A DNA stretch of 7,387 nucleotides from DASWHR01 sp035541035 (GTDB taxonomy: Bacteria > Actinomycetota > AC-67): contig DATLFO010000302.1 of assembly GCA_035541035.1 (NCBI GenBank), positions 1 through 7,387 on the forward strand. The letters run 5' to 3'. Made by a program: the position numbers and the translations under genes. The notes under the pieces were generated by a model. The model saw only the letters and a program-made list of their open reading frames with translations. It ran no database searches and had not been told where the DNA came from. Each line of letters begins with the position of its first letter. Position 1 is the stretch's first letter. This document shows positions 1 through 5,123 of the stretch, one piece after another.

Positions 1-75
1 GCGCGCGGATGACAGGCGGCCGCGGAGGTTGAACGTTCGCGGTGCGGTCCGGTGGGAGGCGGCAGGTGGGGTGGG
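1..75. other. No supportable gene; intergenic or gene-end sequence
   Basis: The short stretch before the stop of the first gene holds no start codon leading to a plausible protein. In the plus direction one frame reaches TGA at 10-12 and another reaches TGA at 30-32, so a plus-strand gene entering from the left could end here, but nothing identifies it. No minus-strand ATG or GTG start lies here for a downstream partner of the propeller gene. An 8-bp palindrome, GAACGTTC, sits at 31-38 and is too short to interpret. No U-tract hairpin terminator is visible. Confidence 0.5.
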
Positions 76-1197
76 TTAGCCGGGAAGCTCGGTGACGAAG
101 ATGCGGTCGCCGGTGGTGAAGCGGCCGGGCTCCCCCTCGTATCGGAGGCGCGCGAGGCGATGGATGGCGTTGCCGGGCCGGGACTCGAGCCAGGCCACCC
201 ACATTCCGGAGCCCGTGGCCGAGACCGACGGACAGCAGCCGCGAACGGGCGTGAGGTCGCGGACAATACCGTCGGCGCCGAGCAGGACAACTCGTCCGCG
301 TGCGGCCCAGGCGGCGACCGGCCCGCCTCTGGTGAACGCGATGGACGGACGCTGATCGCCCAGACCCGGCGCTGCGACTCGCTGCTGCGCCTCGCCCCCA
401 CGGCGCACCACGACGGCATCCCGCTCGGCCCACGCGACCGCGACCGTCGCTCCCGCCGCCGCGACGAACGGCGCGCGGCCCGTTCGCGCCAGCGGCGATG
501 CCGCCCCTTTCGGCCGCGGCGCCTCGAGTGGCCCGGCCCGGACGGACGAGACACTGCCGTCGCGGACCTCGTAGGCGACGACGGCGTCTCCGGTCCCCGG
601 CTCGAGCGCGATCGAAGGCCGCCGCGCCCCGGCCGCCAGCCGCGCCGGCGGCGTCGCGCTGCCCGAATCCACGGACGCGATCCGAAGGTCCGGACCATCG
701 ACGTATGCGACGACGATCCGCCCGGCCGCATCGATCGCGACGGCGGCCTCTCGAAGCGGACGATTCCCCTGCGCCACCACGACCGGCTTCGCCCAGCTGC
801 GGTCGATCCGGCGCTTGGTGGCCACCTGCAGCGCGTAGCGCTTCGCCTTCGCATCAACATCGATCCATGCGAGCGCGAGCCGGTCACCGGCCATCGCGAT
901 CGAGGCGTCGCGCTGCTCGATCAGGTCCAGCGTGACGATGCGGGCGACCGGCGTCAGGTTCGTGATGCTCGACCAGTACTCGATGTCCCAGTCCGAGTCG
1001 GTCCACACCTCGAGCGCCGCGTGCATCGCACCATCGGGCTCGACCGTCATCGCGATGCGGCGGACGTCTCCCGCGATGCGATCGGACACGATCGGCGAAC
1101 GGCGAAAAATCAGCTCGGGAGCCGGCAGGACCGCGAAGACGGCGAGCAACATGGCGGCCGTCGCGACCAGCAGAATGGTGCGGCGGGACGCGGACAC
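76..1197 (-). CDS. Membrane-anchored/secreted beta-propeller-like repeat protein of unknown function
   Basis: A 373-residue protein that I cannot assign to a named family. Residues 1-24 are a basic N-terminus (SASRR) followed by a hydrophobic run, which acts as a signal peptide or signal anchor. The rest should therefore lie outside the cytoplasmic membrane. The body repeats a strand ending in an Ala/Val-rich hydrophobic patch plus an aromatic: W65, W111 (LALAW), Y165 (VVAY), Y209 (VVAY), W256 (AVAW), W297 (VAAW) and W335 (WVAW). These are about 38-54 residues apart, each followed by a polar turn and another strand. This spacing is what sialidase-like or WD-like propellers show, and seven units would suit a seven-bladed propeller; the fold is an inference. 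No Asp-box, catalytic set or metal site stands out. A CC pair sits at 321-322. The start is GTG, since no in-frame ATG precedes the hydrophobic segment; M16 would remove half of it. No Shine-Dalgarno is visible, but TATCCT lies 6 nt upstream. It is divergent from the ligase gene 24 bp away. Confidence 0.8.
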   Translation of the reverse strand: MSASRRTILLVATAAMLLAVFAVLPAPELIFRRSPIVSDRIAGDVRRIAMTVEPDGAMHAALEVWTDSDWDIEYWSSITNLTPVARIVTLDLIEQRDASIAMAGDRLALAWIDVDAKAKRYALQVATKRRIDRSWAKPVVVAQGNRPLREAAVAIDAAGRIVVAYVDGPDLRIASVDSGSATPPARLAAGARRPSIALEPGTGDAVVAYEVRDGSVSSVRAGPLEAPRPKGAASPLARTGRAPFVAAAGATVAVAWAERDAVVVRRGGEAQQRVAAPGLGDQRPSIAFTRGGPVAAWAARGRVVLLGADGIVRDLTPVRGCCPSVSATGSGMWVAWLESRPGNAIHRLARLRYEGEPGRFTTGDRIFVTELPG

Positions 1198-1203
1198 GGC
1201 GCG

Positions 1204-1209
1204 AGGATA
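1204..1209 (-). promoter_or_regulatory. Candidate -10 box (TATCCT) for the propeller gene
   Basis: On the minus strand TATCCT is followed by CGCGCC and then the GTG start. A 6-nt gap between a -10 hexamer and the first coding base would put the transcription start on the start codon, as in leaderless mRNAs, which are common in Actinomycetota. No clear -35 is visible. It overlaps by two bases the opposing TATCAT box of the ligase gene. Prediction from sequence only. Confidence 0.4.
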
Positions 1210-1213
1210 TCAT
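1208..1213 (+). promoter_or_regulatory. Candidate -10 box (TATCAT) for the O-antigen ligase-like gene
   Basis: TATCAT differs from TATAAT at one position and ends 8 nt before the ATG at 1222, a spacing that fits a leaderless or nearly leaderless transcript. A GAGGA at 1203-1207 could alternatively serve as a ribosome site, but at 14 nt it is far from the ATG. No convincing -35 is visible; it would fall inside the divergent gene. It overlaps the minus-strand TATCCT box. Confidence 0.4.
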
Positions 1214-1224
1214 CGGCGCCGATG
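1211..1224. repeat. Perfect 14-bp palindrome over the ligase start codon
   Basis: CATCGGCGCCGATG reads the same on both strands. It covers the last bases of the 24-bp divergent spacer, the end of the plus-strand -10 candidate and the ligase ATG at 1222-1224. A dyad here could be an operator acting on both divergent genes. In GC-rich DNA a 14-bp palindrome can also arise by chance, so this is a candidate only. Confidence 0.35.
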
Positions 1225-2691
1225 GCCACCCGGCCCGCACGCCTCGCCTCCCCCGAACCTCTCGTGGGAGCCGGCCTCGCGCTCGCGGCGATCGCCGGCG
1301 CGATGCTGCTGCGTCAATGGACGCTGCTGCTGGTCCCCTTTATCTGGCTCGCCATCGCGGCGCTTTCGCGCGCCGCCCTCCCCTTGCGTTTCGCATGGCT
1401 CGCCGCCGCGACGGTGCTGCTGCCGCGCTATCCGCTTGGCTTCGGGCTCTCAGTCGACGACCTGCTTCCATCGGCCGCCGCGATCGCCGGCGTCGTGCTG
1501 CTGGCACGCTGGGGCTTCCCACGGCTGCCGCGCTGGATGGAGTCCGCGTTCGCGATCTGGCTCGTGGCGGCGGCCGCTTCCGCCGTCGTCAACGGCCAAA
1601 GCCTCGGGGAGATCGCGCGCCTCGCCGGACCGGGCGTGGGACGTCCCGTCTTCTGGTTCGTCTTCACCACAACGGCCGCGGCGATCGCGGGCCGTCTCGG
1701 CGTGCGCGCGATCCTGATCCCCATCGCCGCCGTCGCGATCATCGAGGCCGCGTTCTCGATCGCCGCCTACACGGTCTGCGGCGAGATTCACCTCGGCGCC
1801 GTCTCGCGGCCCGAGAACGAGAGCGTCTGGGACGCGCGACGCGCGCTCGGCGTCGAGCAGGGCGCCGGCACGAACGTCGGCGAGCAACGCATCCGCTGCC
1901 GCGCCACCGGAACGCTCGGCCAGTCCTCGAACTTCCTCGCCGCCTTCCTCGTGACCACCCTTCCCGTCGCCGCGGCGCTCACGCTCGCCAAGCGGCAACG
2001 CGCGGGACGGCTTCGCTGGGGGGCCGGCACCGTCGCGCTCGCGGCTGCACTCGTGCTCACCTTCACGCGCGCATCGCTCATCGCCGTCGCGATCGCCCTG
2101 TTGGTGACGCTGCTGCTCGCCGCACCGCGCCGCGCGCTCCCGGTGGTGGTGATCGCGGGCCTGGTGCTCGGCACCGCATCGCTGGCCATCCCGCAGGTCA
2201 AGCGCCGCCTCACCGACTCCGCCAACGACCGGCGCGCCCTGTGGTGGTCGGGCGTGGCGATCTTCAAGGATCATCCGCTGATGGGTGTTGGCTTCGGCAA
2301 CTACCGCGAGGTGCAGCTTTCGGATCGCAAGTATCTCGACACGCCCTACGGCGAGCCGACCTCGACCGCGCACAACGGCTTCATCGCGATCGCGGCGGAA
2401 GGAGGCGTCGTTCAGGCAGGCGCTGTGCTCGTGCTCGCCGGCGGCATCCTGGTGCTGGGCTGGCGCGCAAGCCGTTCGGCGCGAGGAACGCCCGACGCCG
2501 CGCTCGTCGCCGGCGCCCTCGGCGGCTGCGCGGGATTCCTCGTCCAGAACATGACCAATACGCTGCTGCTGGTCCCCACGGTCGCGACCTACTTCTGGGT
2601 GATGGGCGGCGTCTTAGCCGGCGTCGCCGCGACCGGCGCGCCGCCGGGCGACGAGCGAGGCCGCGAGCACGCCGAGATCACGGCCGAATAG
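1222..2691 (+). CDS. O-antigen ligase/polymerase family membrane protein (Wzy_C / WaaL-like)
   Basis: A 489-residue polytopic inner-membrane protein, a usual length for O-antigen ligases and Wzy-like polymerases. These use undecaprenyl-linked glycans on the outer membrane face, either joining repeat units or moving the chain to an acceptor. Hydrophobic segments fill about residues 13-70, 82-96, 108-123, 143-182, 236-256 and 267-325. The Wzy_C signature begins at TFTRASL (280-286) and continues with RRALWW (337-342), DHPLMGVGFGNY (350-361), the periplasmic AHNGF (383-387, H384) and AAEGGVVQ (391-398). R338 and H384 sit where WaaL-type enzymes keep essential Arg and His; this is by family analogy. 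Two further segments close the protein (about 399-415 and 425-470). An outside loop at 186-226 carries C186 and C226. The ATG at 1222 is chosen because upstream sequence in this frame is antisense to the propeller gene and reads as Arg-rich noise. The last 26 codons overlap the convergent flippase gene. Whether it acts as ligase or polymerase cannot be told from sequence. Confidence 0.92.
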   Translation: MATRPARLASPEPLVGAGLALAAIAGAMLLRQWTLLLVPFIWLAIAALSRAALPLRFAWLAAATVLLPRYPLGFGLSVDDLLPSAAAIAGVVLLARWGFPRLPRWMESAFAIWLVAAAASAVVNGQSLGEIARLAGPGVGRPVFWFVFTTTAAAIAGRLGVRAILIPIAAVAIIEAAFSIAAYTVCGEIHLGAVSRPENESVWDARRALGVEQGAGTNVGEQRIRCRATGTLGQSSNFLAAFLVTTLPVAAALTLAKRQRAGRLRWGAGTVALAAALVLTFTRASLIAVAIALLVTLLLAAPRRALPVVVIAGLVLGTASLAIPQVKRRLTDSANDRRALWWSGVAIFKDHPLMGVGFGNYREVQLSDRKYLDTPYGEPTSTAHNGFIAIAAEGGVVQAGAVLVLAGGILVLGWRASRSARGTPDAALVAGALGGCAGFLVQNMTNTLLLVPTVATYFWVMGGVLAGVAATGAPPGDERGREHAEITAE

Positions 2692-4104
2692 CACCGCGTA
2701 CACCGCCAGGACGCCCAGCACGGCGATCATCGCCGAGCCCGTCTCGTCGATGCGGACCTGCCACACGATCGCCGCAACGATCACCCACAGCATCGCGGCC
2801 CTGACCACCACCGATGCGATCCGCACGCCAAAGGTGCGCACCGCGAACGCGATCGGGATGGCCGCTTGCGGCACCGATCCGATCAGATAGCCCCACGCGA
2901 CACCGGTCGCGCCGTCCCGGGCGCCCAGCGTCACCCACACTCCCACGCCGACGCCGAAGCCGGCGATGCTCGCGAGCACCGGAACCTTGTAGTAGCGGCG
3001 GTCGGTTCCCGACAGCGTCGTCACGTACGGGATCTGCACGACCGACAAATAGGTCGCGCCCATCATGATCGTCAGAATGAGCGCGCCGTCGTCGAAACCG
3101 GCCCCGAAGAGCCATCGCAGGATCACCGGTGCCGTGACCGCGGCGGCCGCGACCGGCGCGAGCAGCAGGATCCACAGCGCGCGGCCCGTCTCGTGCAGTT
3201 GCCGGCGCACGCTGTCGAGCCGCTCCTCGCCGTAGCGGTAGGCGATCGAGGGGAAGAGCGCGAGCGAGAGCGCGCGCGGAACGAAGTAGACGGGGATTAC
3301 CAGGGCGAGCGCCGCCGAGAACACGCCCAGCATTCGCGGCGAGTCGTAGCGTCCGACGAAGACGGGCGACAAGTTCAAAAAGCCCGCGCTGGCGACGGTC
3401 CCCGCGATGGCCAGTGCCGTGAAGCCCCGGATCTCGCGCCACAGCGGCGCAGGGACCGGTTTCGCGGCTCCTCCCCCGCGCAGCCGCGCCGCGGACAGGA
3501 TCGCGAACAGCGCGTAGCCGCCCGCGACGGGCCACAGGATCGCGCTTCGCGTCGCGGCCACGGCCACCACGGCCAGCGCGGCCAGCATCGCGCCCGACGA
3601 CAGGGCCTCCAGACGCAGATACGACTCCACCATGCCGAATCCGTAATGCGCCGACTTCAGATGCTGATAGGCGTTGTAGGCGAAGGCGATCGCACCGGCC
3701 AGGATCGCATCCCGCGTCCTGAGCCCGGCCTCAGGAACGACGGCGAGCACGGCGGCGACCAACGCGGCAACCACCACCCCGCCCGAGGCGTTGTGCAGCA
3801 GCGTTCGCCGGTAGATCCCGGCCGCGAGCGCTCGGTCCCCCCCACCGGCCGCCTGAGCGACGTACTTCGCCGTCGAGGTCTGCCATCCGCCGCTGACCAG
3901 CAGGGTCGCGAACATCGCGGCGTTGATCGCCAGCGTCGCCTCGCCGAGCGCAGCCACGCCGAAGCGGCGGCCCACCACGATGTTGTAGACGAGCCGGCCC
4001 GCACCCAGCAGACCGATCGCGACCAGCGACAGCGCGGTGTTCCGCGCCAGCCGTACGTGCGAAGGAGTGGTTTCGGTCATGGGCTTGCCGGTGGTTCCGG
4101 TCAT
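2614..4104 (-). CDS. Wzx-like polysaccharide flippase (MOP superfamily, oligosaccharide flippase family)
   Basis: A 496-residue, mostly hydrophobic protein with room for 12-14 membrane helices, the usual size for lipid-linked oligosaccharide flippases. It should carry undecaprenyl-linked glycan from the cytoplasmic to the outer leaflet. Family-like features in order: the N-terminal helix with GRLVYNIVVGRRFGVAALGE (36-55), the typical RxFG-x-x-x-L/F-G loop; SGGWQTSTAKYVAQ (71-84); the mid-protein LFPSIAYRYGEE (283-294); LFGAGF (332-337) followed by a hydrophobic helix; and GATGVAWGYLIGS (398-410). The last helix (about 457-473) is followed by a basic tail, VARRRAGRGDAG. Two ATG starts exist, at 4104 and at 4080 (residue 9), created by a 24-bp tandem duplication; both leave the first membrane helix whole, so the true start is open. 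No Shine-Dalgarno is obvious. The 3' end overlaps the convergent ligase gene by 78 bp, and the glycosyltransferase diverges from it across 65 bp, which supports a joint role in surface glycan assembly. Confidence 0.92.
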   Translation of the reverse strand: MTGTTGKPMTETTPSHVRLARNTALSLVAIGLLGAGRLVYNIVVGRRFGVAALGEATLAINAAMFATLLVSGGWQTSTAKYVAQAAGGGDRALAAGIYRRTLLHNASGGVVVAALVAAVLAVVPEAGLRTRDAILAGAIAFAYNAYQHLKSAHYGFGMVESYLRLEALSSGAMLAALAVVAVAATRSAILWPVAGGYALFAILSAARLRGGGAAKPVPAPLWREIRGFTALAIAGTVASAGFLNLSPVFVGRYDSPRMLGVFSAALALVIPVYFVPRALSLALFPSIAYRYGEERLDSVRRQLHETGRALWILLLAPVAAAAVTAPVILRWLFGAGFDDGALILTIMMGATYLSVVQIPYVTTLSGTDRRYYKVPVLASIAGFGVGVGVWVTLGARDGATGVAWGYLIGSVPQAAIPIAFAVRTFGVRIASVVVRAAMLWVIVAAIVWQVRIDETGSAMIAVLGVLAVYAVLFGRDLGVLAASLVARRRAGRGDAG

Positions 4105-4116
4105 CGGTCTGCCGCT
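4069..4116. repeat. 24-bp imperfect tandem duplication spanning the flippase start codon
   Basis: Two adjacent 24-bp units, 4069-4092 and 4093-4116, agree at 19 of 24 positions. On the minus strand each contains an ATG followed by ACC-G(A/G)-, giving MTGTT at residues 1-5 and MTETT at residues 9-13. The period is a multiple of three, so the frame is kept and the protein simply gains eight residues and a second start. The repeat does not extend beyond two units. Confidence 0.7.
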
Positions 4117-4123
4117 CGGGCCG

Positions 4124-4129
4124 TATCAT
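4124..4129 (+). promoter_or_regulatory. Candidate -10 box (TATCAT) for the glycosyltransferase gene
   Basis: TATCAT on the plus strand differs from TATAAT at one position and lies 40 nt before the GTG at 4170. A start about 7 nt downstream would give a leader of about 34 nt, long enough to include the GGAGG at 4152-4156. No clear -35 is visible. The seven bases TATCATA therefore carry -10 candidates on both strands. Confidence 0.4.
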
Positions 4130-4130
4130 A
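4125..4130 (-). promoter_or_regulatory. Candidate -10 box (TATGAT) for the flippase gene
   Basis: TATGAT on the minus strand differs from TATAAT at one position. It ends 20 nt before the ATG at 4104, predicting a leader of only about 13 nt. An in-frame TGA at 4126-4128 (minus strand) rules out any start further upstream. No TTGACA-like -35 is seen at the usual spacing. It is almost fully overlapped by the opposing TATCAT box. Confidence 0.4.
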
Positions 4131-4151
4131 CGGCCGCACGCCCGCCGATCC

Positions 4152-4156
4152 GGAGG
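4152..4156 (+). promoter_or_regulatory. Possible Shine-Dalgarno (GGAGG) for the glycosyltransferase
   Basis: GGAGG is the only good anti-16S match ahead of a gene start in this window. Its spacing of 13 nt to the GTG at 4170 is longer than the usual 5-9 nt. There is no in-frame ATG, GTG or TTG between this site and 4170, so it does not point to a different start. It is the main support for the GTG. Confidence 0.4.
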
Positions 4157-4169
4157 CCATCGAAGAGCC

Positions 4170-5123
4170 GTGGAACGACTGCTCGTCGTGTCGAACATGT
4201 ACCCGTCGCCGAAGGCGCCGTACTTCGGCGTGTTCGTCCAGCGACAGGTGCGCGCGCTGCAGGCTCACGGCGTCGACGTGGCGCTCGCGGTCTCGGACCG
4301 GCGCGGAGGCTCGGTAGCCGGTGCGGCACGCAAGTACGCGGCCCTCGGCCTCGACGCGCATCGCGTCGCGAAGCGCTCGCATCCTTGGGCGGTGCTCGCG
4401 CATTTCGTCTTTCCGTCGGGTGTGATCGCGCTGTCCGCCGGACGGACCGCTCGCGCTCCCGTCGCTCTCGTCGCGCACGGTGGCGACGTAGATCCGAACA
4501 AGCCCGCGTGGGTGGCCCGCGCGACGCGCGAGGTGCTCGCGCGCGTCGACCTTCTTCTCGCCGTCAGCCGCTCGATCGCCGGCGAGGCACAGGCCGCCGG
4601 CGCGGATCCCGAGCGCATCGCGATCGCCTCGATGGGCTACGACGCCGACGCATTCGTGCCGCGCCCGCGACCGGAAGCGCGCACGCGACTCGGCATCCCC
4701 GAAGGCCGGCAGCTCGCAGTCATGGTCGGCAACCTCATTCCGCGCAAAGGCGTGGGTGTGATCGTGGATGCGGCCGCGGCGCTGGCGCCTGCGCATCCGG
4801 ATCTTCAATGGGTGCTCGTCGGCGGCGGTGATCAGGCGCGGTGGCGCGCGCAGGCCGAGCGTGCGGGCAGCGCGGCCGCGATCCGCTTCACCGGACCGGC
4901 CGATCCCGAGGACGTCCCGTGGTGGCTCAGCGCCGCCGACGTCGCCGTCGTGCCGTCGCTTCGCGAGCCCTACGGCGTCGCGGCGGTCGAGGCGCTCGCG
5001 TGCGGCGTGCCCGTCGTCGCCTCGCGCACCGGCGGCCTGGCCGAGATCATGGACGGCGACCACGGGTTGACCGTCGAGCCCGGCGATGCCGCATCGCCGA
5101 GTGGGGCGCCGCCGCGACGCTAA
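4170..5123 (+). CDS. Family 4 glycosyltransferase (GT-B fold), C-terminally short
   Basis: A 317-residue cytoplasmic, probably membrane-associated, retaining glycosyltransferase that would transfer a sugar from a nucleotide-sugar donor to a growing glycan or lipid carrier. The N-terminal Rossmann half starts with strand LLVVSN, then YPSPKAPYFGVFVQRQVRAL (11-30), the usual acceptor-side loop. VAHGGDV (101-107, H103) and SRSIAGEA (133-140) follow. The donor half begins at about 180 with VMVGNLIPRKGV (184-195; R192 and K193 are the expected phosphate-binding pair), then WVLVGGGD (214-221), FTGPADPEDVPWWLSAADVAVVPS (240-263), and the EX7E motif E266-E274 within REPYGVAAVEALACGVPVVAS. The chain ends soon after GLTVEPGDA, where relatives normally continue for some 60-75 residues through the closing helices. 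The last residues, SPSGAPPRR, look random. Its TAA interlocks with the TAG of the convergent gene. GTG is chosen as start because the next Met (residue 10) would remove the first strand. Donor and acceptor sugars cannot be named. Confidence 0.9.
   Translation: MERLLVVSNMYPSPKAPYFGVFVQRQVRALQAHGVDVALAVSDRRGGSVAGAARKYAALGLDAHRVAKRSHPWAVLAHFVFPSGVIALSAGRTARAPVALVAHGGDVDPNKPAWVARATREVLARVDLLLAVSRSIAGEAQAAGADPERIAIASMGYDADAFVPRPRPEARTRLGIPEGRQLAVMVGNLIPRKGVGVIVDAAAALAPAHPDLQWVLVGGGDQARWRAQAERAGSAAAIRFTGPADPEDVPWWLSAADVAVVPSLREPYGVAAVEALACGVPVVASRTGGLAEIMDGDHGLTVEPGDAASPSGAPPRR

Noticed and set aside
52..1221. A 390-codon forward open stretch continuous with the ligase-like gene, which would give a protein of 879 residues.
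   Set aside because: It is antisense to the propeller gene, is extremely rich in Arg, Asp and Gly with no domain-like pattern, and the ligase protein has a natural ATG and promoter box at 1222.
2617..2637. A GC-rich hairpin (GCCGG...CCGGC with an inner TCG/CGA) next to the flippase stop codon, considered as a terminator.
   Set aside because: It has a two-base bulge and a tiny loop, no U tract follows in either direction, and it lies inside the coding overlap.
1317..2804. A long forward open frame of 495 codons across the ligase-like gene.
   Set aside because: The product is Arg-rich and without motifs, a typical out-of-frame shadow in GC-rich DNA; the other frame gives a clear membrane protein with family motifs.
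2866..4317. A forward open frame of 483 codons opposite the flippase.
   Set aside because: It is a low-hydrophobicity, Arg/Gln-rich product antisense to a well-supported flippase, with no domain features.
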